A stretch of 64,000 nt of DNA from Harmothoe impar (GCA_947462335.1 OX381704.1:122384065-122448064); one strand, 5' to 3'. Shown: positions 45,186 through 55,830, counted from the first letter of the stretch. Notes: generated from the letters alone by a model not told the origin. Numbers and translations: made by a program.

Positions 45186-46453
45186 ATCATTGTTTCCTTT
45201 TTATTTTTTAAAACTGTAATAGAACTATAACCGAATCTATTTACCACTACAGGATGGGGTGGTTAGAACTAAGGGAAAGGAAATTCAGACTTGCAGCCTT
45301 ACAGTGGCACCATCTAGAGAAGAGTGGGGAATCATTAAGATTACAGGGAAAATGGGTTTTTAAGATCACAGGAAAAATGGGTGGCTTCTAGTGACTTGGC
45401 AAGTTCGTCCCTTGTTGCAAACCATGCACACATGGTCACCCCATGACAACAAAGAATGTAGCACAATAAAGCACCTTGCTGTCCTTTAAGGAATTGATAC
45501 TACAGATATTCTGCATCATGTTCTCAGTGACCAACTTTATATCTAGCAGCTATGATGGTCATTTGTCAGTTTTATCAATTCATTTTGAGGAGCTTCTAGG
45601 TCAACCCAGTAGGTACAGAACATTGAATCAACATTGGGAAATGGTTGTCAAGGTTGATTCAATGTTGATACAACGTTGATTCAACGTTGAACTGAATATT
45701 TTGCCCACTGGGAACTGTCTTAATTGCTTAAGGAGAATGACTTCACTGTCAGTCACAACTCGATATAAAAGCTGTATCCTGTGCTCTTTTAAGGAAACAG
45801 GTTCTAAATAGCTTCATAATGCATCTGTAAGTTGGTGTACCATATGCAGCAAGTTCCCCCATTGTAACAGACCCTTAGTGCAGCCATGCTTTACCATAGG
45901 CAGCCTCTTTTGTCAATTAGTGTTGATGGTAAATCCCAAGTTGGCACAGACCGCGGGAAATTAATTTCCAGGACTGACCTTTACCCGTTAAAGCCCATAA
46001 CAGTGAGATGAGGAAAAGGCTGCCAATCTAAAGACTTTGTTGTAATTAAAAATTGATGAAACTAGATCTCAAATAAGGTAGGTATGAAGTAGTTTGATGC
46101 ATTACTTTCAGGAATGCCGATCTATTCCCAAACTATGTCTGTGCAAACATTCTGGTACAGACTTTAGTAGAAGGCGTCTGTTTATCGCCTCCACCCTCTC
46201 TTAGTCCTGTGAAGGATTTCTTAATGTTGCCTGCAGAGATTTATGGACCTGTTAAAGCCAATATTCATGACTTTTCTTCCCCAAACATCCGTTCATTTCA
46301 AGTGATTAAAGTCGCTTGTTGTCTGAAGATAAGCCAGCTGCATAAATCGAAGTGCTTATCATGACTTGAACATGTGGAATTAACTCTCCCCAATATTCAG
46401 CCTGTTACTGGGACTTATCGAACTTATCTCAGATTTGTGTGTTATTAAAGTGT
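45186..46453. other. Mostly unassigned DNA between elements
   Basis: Contains the M4 hairpin (45600-45715) and the long-unit end block (46100-46400: ACTTTAGTAGAAGGCGTCTG, AAGCCAATATTCATGAC, TTAAAGTCGCTTGTTGTC). Nothing coding seen. Confidence 0.5.
45600..45715. mobile_element. CCCAGTGGGCACAAA palindromic repeat (family M4), reversed
   Basis: AACCCAGTAGGTACAGAACA at the left and TTTTGCCCACTGGG at the right, with mirrored TTGATTCAATGTTGA blocks between. Confidence 0.75.
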
Positions 46454-46638
46454 TACCGTATTCGACGTAATAAGCGCACAGTGCGCTTAAAAAAACATTA
46501 TGGACACCTTTTAGTAGTTAAGAGTTTAATTGGAGTAAAAAATTGAGATATTTTTGGTTATTTCTAGTATAAGAATCGGCCAAAAACGGGGGGTGTGCGC
46601 TTATTAGGGGGTGTGCGCTTATTACGTTGAATACGGTA
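46454..46638. mobile_element. MITE with TACCGTATTCGACGTAATAAGCGCAC ends
   Basis: A 185-bp element: TACCGTATTCGACGTAATAA at the left, TTATTACGTTGAATACGGTA at the right, with GCGCTTATT direct repeats inside the right arm (46589-46626). Confidence 0.85.
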
Positions 46639-47025
46639 TTGATTTAAATGAGTATCAATAATTTCAATTTTGACTAACCTGTAGCTCAATATTTTCATGT
46701 AGGTGACACAGACACGTTGGTTTAAAACCTAAAGAATAGTTTTCTCGTGAGTAGCCCTGGACTAACCTAACCTGCTGAAGTGTTATAAAATGAAGTCTGC
46801 ATTCAGACATGGTAAAGGTAGTCCCCTTAGCATCAAGCTGCCTGGTTAAGTTCCAGCTGAGCAGCCCATGGTCTGAATAAGCTGGTGTTGTCTAGAAACC
46901 AGCTACACCAAGACATGCAGATGAGAGGCAGCCTGACGCTAGCTTTGTCGCCAAACGACTCACATTTCAAGCGAAAGTCAACCACTTTAGTGAGGGTCGC
47001 GCAATGCTGGACGCTCATTTAGAGC
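46639..47025. other. No gene recognised
   Basis: Mixed DNA. The minus ORF 46833-47018 has no family signature. Confidence 0.45.
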
Positions 47026-47394
47026 CTCGTATCAAGAAGCATATAGGGTGGGAGGTCTCACTTAGCACCTCGCCTATGGGCATAATGTGACAAGCCTCCC
47101 CCCTCTAGCCCCATCTACCCCCCCATGAAAGTGGGCGACCTTGTGTGCTCACTATTGAAAACTATGGAGAAGAGTGGGTTTTATGTGGTTCTTTTGAGTC
47201 TTTATTAGAGTGATACCAAATAAAAAGAAGGGGTTATCTAGACAAAAAAATCCTGCTGAATCCAAATTTTGTGGTCTTGATTCCCAAAAACTGACCAAAT
47301 CCACTCAAAAATGAAGTTTGATAATGCTAAGTATTAAGAAAATGTACAAAATAATGTTGAAAATGTTTGGGACATTACCTATATATAAACCTGT

Positions 47395-48890
47395 CAATCA
47401 AAATCAGTACCTCAATCTACCTATTCAAAATTTGCCTATCCCTCAATCTGACAGGCATTCTTCCTATGTATCACTCTACCTATCCTGCACACTGACTATC
47501 CCTCAGCCTACCTATCCCTCAAGTTACCTATCCTTTGAATTAGAACCTTCTCTTGGATTAGCTCATCCCTCCAAAAGCTTAAAGGCTAAAGCCTATCCCT
47601 CTCCTTGCTACTCCTGCCCACTTTCTGTGCCTACCTATCACTGAGTCTACCTATCCCAAATATGCCTATCACCCAACCTACCTATCCCTCTTGTGACTAT
47701 CCCTCTGCCTATTTGTCATGTTTTATCAGCCTTATCCATATTATATTTTTAACTATGCCCATCTGCTAAACATAACATTCCTCACCATGTCCACTATGAT
47801 TTGTACCTATCCTCAATTTTCCTATCACCCAGCCTACCTATCCCTCATCGTGACGATCTCTCACTCTGCCTATCCCTCATGTTTAACTTGTATTATTTTT
47901 CTGTTTATTTGATCCTATCTACTAAAGATAACAGGCCTACAATTTTTATGGATAAGTTAATTTTCCTATCACCCAGTATACCTCTCCTTCATTAAGCCTA
48001 TGCTGGCATATCCCTTATGTCTAAACTACACATCCCTCAGACTCCCTAGCCCCATGGCTTTTACATATCCCCACCTTGAAAGATGCTCTCCATACCTATC
48101 TCTCAAACTACTTATTAGACACATACTACCTATTCTTTTCACACTTGATCTTCCTGAATACCTATCCCTCATGCCCTCTATGACTGTCCCTCATTTTGCC
48201 TCTCCCTCATGCTCCCTATAACTTTTTACTGTTACCAATGGTGACCATTCCTTAGTCAACATACCCCTAAGGTATCTATCCTACAGTTTACTTGCACATA
48301 TACCTCCATCTAGCTATCATTCAAGTTTCATATCATTCAGCCTACCTATCCCTCATGATGCCTATCCTTCATGCTGTTGCGGTATATCCCTCAGTGTGTC
48401 TAACCTGTTGTATACATATCCCTCACCTTGTGTTCTGTTCTCTCTTTTTATTCCTCAGTCTGCCTCTTATAAATTATGCCTGTCCCCCTCTGTGCCTATC
48501 CTTCAGCCTGCATATCTCTCATGTCTCTGTGCACAGCCCTTAGCCTCTTAAATGTTCGTGCTTGTCCACATCTATGCCTGACATTGCCTGCCCTGAAGAT
48601 GCCTAGCTGTCTCTTTATCTATCCTACTTGCTCACTCTAGCTCTCTCTATCTTCCTATCCCCCATGCTGCATATCACACATTCTGTATATTCTTCATTTA
48701 ACCCATTTCTCTATTTACCCATCAGAAGATATTGGCCATGGGTGATAGGAGGACAGGGGAAATGTCGGGGGCAGGGATATGCAACATGTAGTATAGATGG
48801 ATACATTAAGGGCTTCACATAAAAACATGAAGGGGATGAAGGATAGGCACTCTGAGGATATAGGTAGACTCAATTATATGAAGCATGAGT
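47395..48890. repeat. CCTATCCCTC-rich irregular repeat in left arm and spacer
   Basis: Dozens of copies of CTACCTATCCCTCA spaced irregularly at about 15-30 bases. The mirrored GGGATAGGTAG copies are in the right arm (50190-50960). The strong strand asymmetry (pyrimidine-rich on + in the left arm, purine-rich in the right) makes spurious Pro/Ser/Leu/Tyr-rich ORFs. Confidence 0.85.
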
Positions 48891-48895
48891 GATAG

Positions 48896-50059
48896 CCCTA
48901 GTAGCGAGCCCGCACGGGGCCAATTTGGTTTTAGCTCGGATTGGCTGTTTGAAGTCGGGCAAAACTGAGCTGGATTTCAAGTTAGGCAGATGGCTGGGCT
49001 GAAGTGTGGCCCCGATCGGGCTGCCTATTTTGAGCTCAGATCAGTTTCAAAGCGGGCTACCCGCTTTGGGTTCATATTGGCCAGATGACAGGAAACCCGT
49101 CCAAAACCCGTTCTGAGCCCAATTCGGGCAGCCCACTTGAGGCCACACCAAAACCCAGTGCCCTAAACCAACGGGCGCCCGTCGGTTAGCCCACTCCGGG
49201 CCGATGAGGGCTGAGGATGGGTTTGGATAGGGCAACTGGTCTAATAGTTCTGATGATTGACACCAGATGTCACTACTATACAATATCTAGAGTTTTCCAA
49301 CAAAGCCAGATGAAATTGACATTATATAATAATACAATAAAATTTTAAAGTGATGTAGAATAGGAAACAATAAATAGATGTTCTCCCAGTTTGGAAATAA
49401 GATAGAATATATATTTGAACGATGAAAAGGAGGTTCTCTAGGCAGCTATCCAGTGTAAACACTATTTCTGTGGCATTACAATCTTAATACAAGACTCATG
49501 TGCCCCATGTAGGTATGAACTATGGCTTTGAAGGCCAATGTGCAGCATAGACACTTGTCTATGCTGCATGTGGCTCAAACCTGATGAAAATAGGCCTGCT
49601 TGATACTTCCATTATTGGGTGGGAATAGTATGATTATGCCTTGGGTTTATTAGCAGGACCTAGGATATCCAGATGGTTCAACAAATACAAGAAATCATTG
49701 GAGAATGATTGAATAGATTCTAAAAACCCATAATTATCCGATCTAAGCCCGCTTTCAACCCGTCCAAAAACCGATCTAAGCCCGCTTTCAACCCATCCAA
49801 AAACCAATCTGAACACACTTTCAGCCCGTCCAAAAACCAATCGGAGCCCAAAGTGGGAAGCCCGTCCAAAAACTGATCTGAGCCCAAAGTGGGCTTCCCG
49901 TCAAAAACCCGATCTGCGCCCAACATGGGAAGCCCGCACGGGGCCAGACCAAAGCCCAGTGCCCTAAACCGACGGGAGCCCGTCGGTTAGCCCACTCCGG
50001 GCCAGACTTGCAAACACAGTCTGGCCCCGTCCGGGGCCACAGTGTGTTTGCTACTAGGG
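48896..50059. mobile_element. Inner inverted-repeat block or nested element
   Basis: CCCTAGTAGCGAGCCCGCACGGGGCC at the left; GGCCCCGTCCGGGGCC and GCTACTAGGG at the right. It is GC-richer than the arms. Segments around GCCCTAAACCAACGGGCG (49158) and GCCCTAAACCGACGGGAG (49968) are direct duplicates. It sits exactly at the inner edge of the right arm, so it is either a nested insertion or the natural core of the foldback. Confidence 0.65.
49735..49940. repeat. 33-bp tandem repeat inside the inner block
   Basis: About six units of CGATCTAAGCCCGCTTTCAA plus CCCGTCCAAAAAC, open in frame on the minus strand (FGRAESVFRLVFGWVESG...) only because 33 is divisible by three. Confidence 0.85.
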
Positions 50060-51392
50060 AGGTAGATGAAGGTACATGTGTATGTACACTGTTGGATAGG
50101 TCCCTTAGGTGTATGTTTACTAAGGAATAGTGTAGGTACATTGGGAAAAAGGAAGGCTGGGAGACCTTAGATAGGTAAAAGGTTATAGGGAGTATGAGGG
50201 ATAGGCAGAATAAGGGCTAGTTATAACATGAGGGATAGGTATTCAGCAAAATGAAGTCTGAGAGGGATAGGTCGTGTGGGTAATAAGCAGTGTGAGAGAT
50301 AGATATGGAGGGTATCTTGCAAGGTGGGGATGTGTAAATGCCATGGGGGCTAGGGAGTCTGAGGGATGTGTAGGTTAAGCATGAGGGATATGCCAGGATA
50401 GGCTCAATGAAGGATAGGTTGACTAGATGATAGGAAAATTAACTTATACATAGAAATAGTTGACATGTTATGTTGAGCTCCATGTGGGATTAGATAAGTT
50501 GAATGTAGATGAGACATAAGGGATAGGCAGAGTGAGGGATAGTCACATTGAGGGATAGGTAGGCTGGGTGATAGGAAAATCGAGGATAGGTACAAATCAT
50601 AGTGGACATGGTGAGGAATGTTATGTTTAGCAGATGGGCATAGTTAAAATATGAATAAAGCTGATAAAACATGACAAATAGGCAGAGTGAGGGATAGTCA
50701 AAATGAGGGATAGGTAGGCTAGGTGATAGGCATATTTGGGATAGGTAGACTCAGTGATAGGTAGGCACAGAAAGTGGGCAGGAGTAGCAAGGAGAGGGAT
50801 AGGCTTTAGCCTTTAAGCTTTTGGAGGGATGAGCTAATCCAAGAGAAGGTTCTAATTCAAGGGATAGGTAACTTGAGGGATAGGTAGGCTGAGGGATAGG
50901 CAGTGTGCAGGATAGGTAGAGTGATACATAGGAAGAATGCCTGTCAGATTGAGGGATAGGCCAATTTTGAATAGGTAGATTGAGGTACTGATTTTGATTG
51001 ACAGGTTTATATATAGGTAATGTCCCAAACATTTTCAACATTATTTTGTACATTTTCTTAATACTTAGCATCATCCAACTTCATTTTTGAGGGGATTTGG
51101 TCAGTTTCTGGGAATCAAGACCACAAAATTTGGATTCAGCAGGATTTTTTTGGTCTAGTAAAAACCCTTCTTTTCATTTGATATCACTCTAATAAAGACT
51201 CAAAAGAACCACATAAACTCCCTATTCTCCATAGTTTTCAATAGTGAGCACACAAAGTCGCCCACTTTCATGGGGGGGTAGAGGGGGGGGGCTATAACAT
51301 GGGAATCTACCGAGTCGGACATCCTACCCTATATAATCCTTGCTCGTATCACAAACAATTGCTTGTGGTATGGCCATGCTGGACGCTTCACG

Positions 51393-51459
51393 GAGTCTAG
51401 CAATGCTGGGATTTAAGGACCCTCTCTTTCATCCTCTGAAATCCAGCATTGCTAGACTC
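51393..51459. repeat. Hairpin next to the foldback
   Basis: GAGTCTAGCAATGCTGG (51393-51409) and CCAGCATTGCTAGACTC (51443-51459) are exact complements; AGCAATGCTGG-like pieces recur nearby (51468-51485). Confidence 0.7.
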
Positions 51460-51514
51460 TGGGAGGAGGGTCCAGCATTGCCAGACCCTCAAGCCATTTT
51501 GGGTGAGTCCAAGC

Positions 51515-51753
51515 TTTGACCCTTTGAGGACGGCATGATACCCTAATGCATCAAGGCCTTGGTCAGCAGGATGCATGAATGCAGCCCTGGTGAGGGCTGC
51601 ATTCATGCATCATGCCAACCCGCCAAGGTTGAGACACTCCCAAAGGGCCTGCATGATGCACCAATGTTGCGCCGGTGAGTTACATGTCAGGGCTGCGTCT
51701 GTGCATCATGACGACAAATATCATCTTTTAGTGACATGTCTTTAAAGGGTTAA
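51515..51753. mobile_element. TTAA-type MITE, family M1
   Basis: Runs from TTGACCCTTTGAGGACGG to CTTTAAAGGGTTAA, with the family hairpin GATGCATGAATGCAGCCC / GGGCTGCATTCATGCATC (51569-51620). Confidence 0.78.
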
Positions 51754-51803
51754 TGAAGGATCTTTGGTTGCCTGTCTGCTGGTGGCACAATGACACCATA
51801 GTG

Positions 51804-52063
51804 AGGCCAAAAAGAAAAGATTTGTTTCAGGTAACATGGCATGAAAATGCAGGGTCGGTAGGTCGGATTTTTTTTGATTTTTTTACTTTTTTTTTTAAAC
51901 ATGAAAGTACTACCCGGCCTCTCCGAAAGACCCGAAAATTGACCCAAAAAGGCTAAAAATAAGGAAATTTCTTCAAAATTGCATAAAAAAACGTAGGGTC
52001 GGCCCTCTTTTGATAGGGTCGGTTGGGTGACCTGAAACAAACCTCTTTTTTTTTTTTTGGCCT
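51804..52063. mobile_element. MITE family M5, copy 3
   Basis: AGGCCAAAAAGAAAAGATTTG and TTTCAGGTAACATGGC at the left; GGGTGACCTGAAACAAACC, a T run and GGCC at the right. A shrunken relic with both ends only lies at 27325-27396. Confidence 0.85.
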
Positions 52064-52172
52064 GACCTGTGTGTGAGTCAGCAGGCACTAGGGCCTCTGT
52101 AAAACCCCCGCCGTGAACCTGACCCCACAACAAGACTCTCCTACTTTAAGACAAAAACAGGGAAGGTGGACT

Positions 52173-52410
52173 TTGACCATTTAAGGACTTTAAGGGATGA
52201 CATTTGTCCTCATAATGCACCTATGTAGCCCCAACGAGTAACTCACCAGTCCTGCATTAGTGCATCATGCCGACCCTTCGAGATTGTCACATAGGGTCGG
52301 AATGATGCTTGAATGCAGCTCTGGTGAGTTACTCACCAGGGCTGCATTCCTGCATCATGATGACCAAGGCTAAGCTGCATTAAGGCATAATGCCATCCTT
52401 AAAGCGTTAA
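52173..52410. mobile_element. TTAA-type MITE, family M1
   Basis: Left end TTGACCATTTAAGGACTTT, right end GCCATCCTTAAAGCGTTAA, opposite internal order to the 51515 copy. It lies only about 420 bp from that copy, with a different MITE (51804-52063) between them. Confidence 0.75.
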
Positions 52411-53236
52411 TGACATGAGCACCAGTTCTTATTCCTTCATTTTGCACTTCAAAATCAACCCCAGCCCTCTCACTGTTGATGCAAAATTGTGTTGATATAA
52501 ATGGTAATGAATCAACCAGGGTGTGACTTATGCTGCAAAGTCCAACAACAAACAGGAAAATGACTCAGAGGTCTTTTCTTTTCAGAGGACACAGTTTGGG
52601 CAACAATTGACACAATTATTAAATCAGAGTCGAAAGGGAAACAGCAGCAATTTATCTCGGCTGCAACCATTCAGCTCTCTATATGTGATATTATGAAGAC
52701 TTCACTGCCATTAATTACCATATACATATCGAGCATAACACACATTGTCGTCGTTTATAATTGCCAACTATAATCGACCATTAAATGTGTACAGACTTGT
52801 TAGCTATTACCACCATCTGTCTCTGCATGGCTTTGTACTACCACTTGTGCATATATAGAACCCACACTGCAGGTACAGATCACTCTGGTTCGTATTGCAG
52901 AAGCATCTACACTGCATGTATATATGCGAATAAACCCAAAGTACACACCTAACTCCCAACTGTATTTGCCCCTTACCAGTACTTACTGTCATGCAGTGCG
53001 GTGGTTGTACAGCATGTGATGTCAGTGACATCATTCCCAGGCATGGCATGCACAGACGTATCTACTAAGATCTTCAATTAGTATAATCTTACACTGGTTG
53101 TGTTAAATTACATCCTTGATGACTGCTTTAGCTTAACATCATATTATTTTCTAAGTCATAATTTAGTCACTAGTTGTTTCAGCAGCAGATGGAGCTGCTT
53201 CATGGTGCATTGATGCACTAAAAGCCTCAAGTATCT
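52411..53236. other. No gene recognised
   Basis: Includes a block shared with 23165-23275 (TTTCTTTTCAGAGGACACAGTTTGGGCAACAATTGACACAATTATTAAAT against TTTCTTTTCAGAAGACCCAGTTCTGACAACAATTGACACAATTGTTAAAT), a dispersed repeat of about 110 bp. Otherwise unremarkable. Confidence 0.5.
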
Positions 53237-53513
53237 GGCTGTGTCTCACCAGATCGGGCCAATGTGAATGTCTTTGACCTTGTGCCATCTTTGACCGGGT
53301 GCCATCTTTGACAGGCCACTATGAAAAAATAAGGAAAAATAATTCTTCTATGATATGTTAGGGATAAAATAAAGAAAAAGGCGGTGGTTATTTCTCCATC
53401 TATATCTTCAGCTGCCCTAAATAAACCTTTTCTTTTGTCAGGAGGTCAAAGATGGCATCCGGTCAAAGACGTTCACATTGGCTCGAAATGATAAGACACA
53501 GCCATCTGTTTGT
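53237..53513. mobile_element. Short relative of the 25754 TIR element
   Basis: GGCTGTGTCTCACCAGATCG at the left and GATAAGACACAGCC at the right, with CCAATGTGAATGTCTTTGACC mirrored by GGTCAAAGACGTTCACATTGG and CCATCTTTGACCGGG mirrored by CGGTCAAAG-type blocks. Flanked by ATCT on both sides. It lacks the ACGTACATGATC arrays. Confidence 0.82.
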
Positions 53514-53517
53514 ATAG

Positions 53518-54099
53518 GGCTGTCTGCATACACATAGCGGTATAGTGAGTAACCCCCTGGTCATGCCAGGGGGTTGTTACAGAAAGCTAATTTTGTCAAT
53601 AACAATAGATATTGTTACAGAACATCTTTTGTATACTATTGATTTTCCCCCTAAAAATGACGTTATGGTATTAGCGTAAAAAGAGTTAAATAACAAATTC
53701 AGCATCAATGCTCTCTTGCTAGTGAAAAATATTGGCGAAAATTTAGTTTAAAAAACGTCCACCTGGGCAAGGTCAGCGCAAGTTTCCATGCATTAACACA
53801 AGTTTTATGCTTCAGCACATGTTTTCAAACATTAGCATTACACTGCCGGTTGACAGTTTCGCTAATGATGACGACAATCGGTAATGAAAAACCCCAGTAC
53901 AGGGAGTTATTTTTTACGATATACGCGCTGAATTACCGTTAATTTGCATATTTCTACGTTCTAAGTTGTGTAACGCCCCCTGGTGTGTGAGTAGGTTTAC
54001 CTGTACCCCAGCAGCTGAACACACATCTGGTGGCTGTACCACCCCCCCCCCCCAGGCTGTACCCCACCACCCAGCCTCACTACTGTCACTACTATACAC
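53518..54099. other. No gene; small hairpin and repeat piece
   Basis: AACCCCCTGG-TCATG-CCAGGGGGTT (53551-53575) is a perfect small hairpin. GTACCCCAGCAGCTGAACACACA (about 54000-54025) matches 23670-23700. A C run at 54042-54052. Confidence 0.5.
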
Positions 54100-54362
54100 C
54101 AATATGCCAAGAAAAGGTGACTTTTTCAAATAAAGTTGTGTTTACATTAGTTTCAGCAAAATGCATGCAACATTGTCTATAATGGCTATATTCGCAAACA
54201 TCTCTTATCAGGAGATACGCAGGACAATTATCTTTCAAATAGTATACATTGAAATGCAGGATTTTGAGGTAATATTCCTGGATTTGTTGTTCATGCTTCA
54301 GAAATGTTCAAAAACTTTATCAACAACTTTTCTGAAAAGTCACCCTTTCTTGCTGCATTGGT
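54100..54362. mobile_element. Dispersed repeat D2, copy 2, with inverted ends
   Basis: The left edge GCCAAGAAAAGGTGACTTTTTC (about 54106-54127) is inverted relative to the right edge GAAAAGTCACCCTTTCTTGC (54333-54352), suggesting a MITE whose right two thirds match 21440-21665. Confidence 0.6.
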
Positions 54363-54369
54363 CTATAAC

Positions 54370-54562
54370 CAATTACCCCAGCAAGGACGGCATGATGCCC
54401 CCGGTCATCATGACGCATGAATGCAGCCCTGGTGAGTAACTGGCCAGTGCTGCATTGAAACATCATACCGACCCTACGATGTAGAGACACTCCCGAAGGG
54501 TCGGCATGATGCACCAATGCAGCACCGCCAAGTTACTCACCGGGGCTGCATCAAAGGGTTAA
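54370..54562. mobile_element. TTAA-type MITE, family M1, with extra partial copy to 54655
   Basis: AAGGACGGCATGATGC at the left and TCAAAGGGTTAA at the right; internal hairpin at 54410-54460. A second diverged fragment with the same GATGCATTCATGCAGC motif follows to about 54655. Confidence 0.68.
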
Positions 54563-54659
54563 AGGCTGCATGATGCACCCCTTGTCCTTATGATGCATTC
54601 ATGCAGCTGTGCTCAGACTACTGACAGCATTCATGCATCATGCCAACCCTGAAACTCTA

Positions 54660-55690
54660 TGATGCTTAAAAGCAGCTGTAGAGGTTTGTATGTTTCTAGA
54701 TTAAAGAATAAGGCAAACGGCAGGTTCCAAGTGAAAGAGTAACTTATCTGCTCATTCAAAAGATAAACTGGTATCTCTTCCTGAATCAGGAATCGTCTGC
54801 ACCAAGGTGCTTCCACATATAAGATATGCAAATGCTTAGTCTGCACAACTGGACAGGTGAAGTAGAGTCTGCCGGGCCTGCACTGACTGGGGAGCCCAGG
54901 TAACACGGGAGTTTATATATGTCACGCGCAATATAGGAATTTGCGCAATATCGGAACTCCTACATCAATATAAAATCTATTATAAAATAAATCAGTGTAC
55001 CCCTCAAACAGAAAAGTAGGGAAAGAAATGTACCTGCAAGGCAATTATTTTGTATCATTTGGGGCCCAGGCAGCCAAAGTCCCAATGTTTTATCACAGCA
55101 GAGGCATTTTTGCCACACCACATTCACAGCTACATACAGGTGTGAGATGCATGTGTGTTCTCCCTGACTGTTTTCACACCTCCGAGATGCAGTACAGCAT
55201 CCTCAAACATCACTAAAATATATATTTCTATTCTATATCTGTAGCTACAATAAAAACAGGTAGAAATTCTGGAACTGTGCAATCTAACTATGGTGCAATT
55301 CCGGAATTGCCCTGCGCAGTTCCGGAATTGTACCTGGGCAATTCCGGAATTGTGCTGGTTCCTATTCTGCGCCTGACATATATACCCTCACCTGGCACGC
55401 ACCAATAGGTCACATGGTATAGGTAGCGATCAGCTTTCCTGCCTAACAGTGGCACCCGGTAGCCCAGAGAGAACGCGGGTTCTCTCCTGGATACCAGGCG
55501 CACTAACTCCAGGCGGAGAAAGCCGAGTAACAGGACATTCACGCGGGGACTCCACATCTAGAACCAGTGTCATAATATGACACCCTTACACAGCTTTGGC
55601 TATGCATTTCTGCGAGGTGATGAAGTAAAACTAAGATATCATTGTCTGATGATCTTGATACCTGACTGTATTTTGGCAAGTGCTTCATCT
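54660..55690. other. No gene; palindrome cluster
   Basis: Mostly unassigned; the CAATTCCGGAATTG cluster is listed separately. 55370-55560 is GC-richer, but its minus ORF (55288-55557) starts within the palindrome cluster and has no family signature. Confidence 0.45.
55264..55353. repeat. Tandem CAATTCCGGAATTG palindromes
   Basis: Perfect 14-bp palindromes at 55296-55309 and 55339-55352, a one-base variant at 55317-55330, and a decayed copy near 55267. Centre spacing is about 21-22 bp. Confidence 0.78.
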
Positions 55691-55830
55691 ACATCATTAC
55701 GTGGAACTGGAGACCAATATTGCCCAAAAAGTACACGAGGCCCAATTATCCCGCAGTAATGTATTTAAAACCAGCAATTAGTGAAACAAACGTCCAGCTG
55801 TGGAGACAGGCAATGAATGCTTTTTGTATT
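55691..55830. repeat. Fragment of the long repeat unit (start block)
   Basis: TGGAGACCAATATTGCCCAAAAAGTACACGAGGCCCAATTATCCCGCAGTAATGTATTTAAA matches the opening blocks of units A-D (for example 30783 and 40148). Confidence 0.75.

Larger units (their letters stand above)
40081..46450. repeat. Long repeat unit, copy D (interrupted)
   Basis: GGAGACCCGGCACAGGCA (40246), GATGATCAGATGGTCAGGCA (40974), TAAGTTACTC/CTTGAAACC-type block (about 41600), CCTGTGGGCATAATTAGAC (41729), the 20-bp minisatellite (42690-43165), AGCACCAAGCAGTTATTAC (43691), then unrelated DNA including the 44401-45185 element, and the end block GTTAAAGCCAATATTCATGAC at about 46254. More diverged than A-C. Confidence 0.7.
47035..51342. 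mobile_element. 4.3-kb foldback element with about 1.25-kb arms and 9-bp target duplication
   Basis: The left arm (47035 to about 48315) and right arm (about 50063 to 51342) are inverted copies; a 107-residue stretch of the shadow ORFs (47318-47644 and 50751-51074) differs at about three residues, so identity is very high there. CTCGTATCA occurs directly outside each end (47026-47034 and 51343-51351). The arms are full of CCTATCCCTC (left) or GAGGGATAGG (right) repeats. There is no transposase. Long arms with a 9-bp duplication fit MULE-type or foldback elements. Confidence 0.88.

Noticed and set aside
47318..51074. Near-identical 107-108-residue ORFs on opposite strands
   Set aside because: Their similarity reflects the inverted arms of the foldback, not conserved coding; both are short, lack domains and consist of the CCTATCC repeat.
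53551..53575. Small perfect GC hairpin resembling a bacterial terminator
   Set aside because: No T tract or upstream gene, and the context is eukaryotic.
21442..54439. Shared peptide LLVMLQKCSKTLSTTFLK at 21.5 and 54.3 kb as a possible gene
   Set aside because: The nucleotide repeat is conserved as well as the peptide, upstream parts diverge, and one copy has MITE-like inverted ends.
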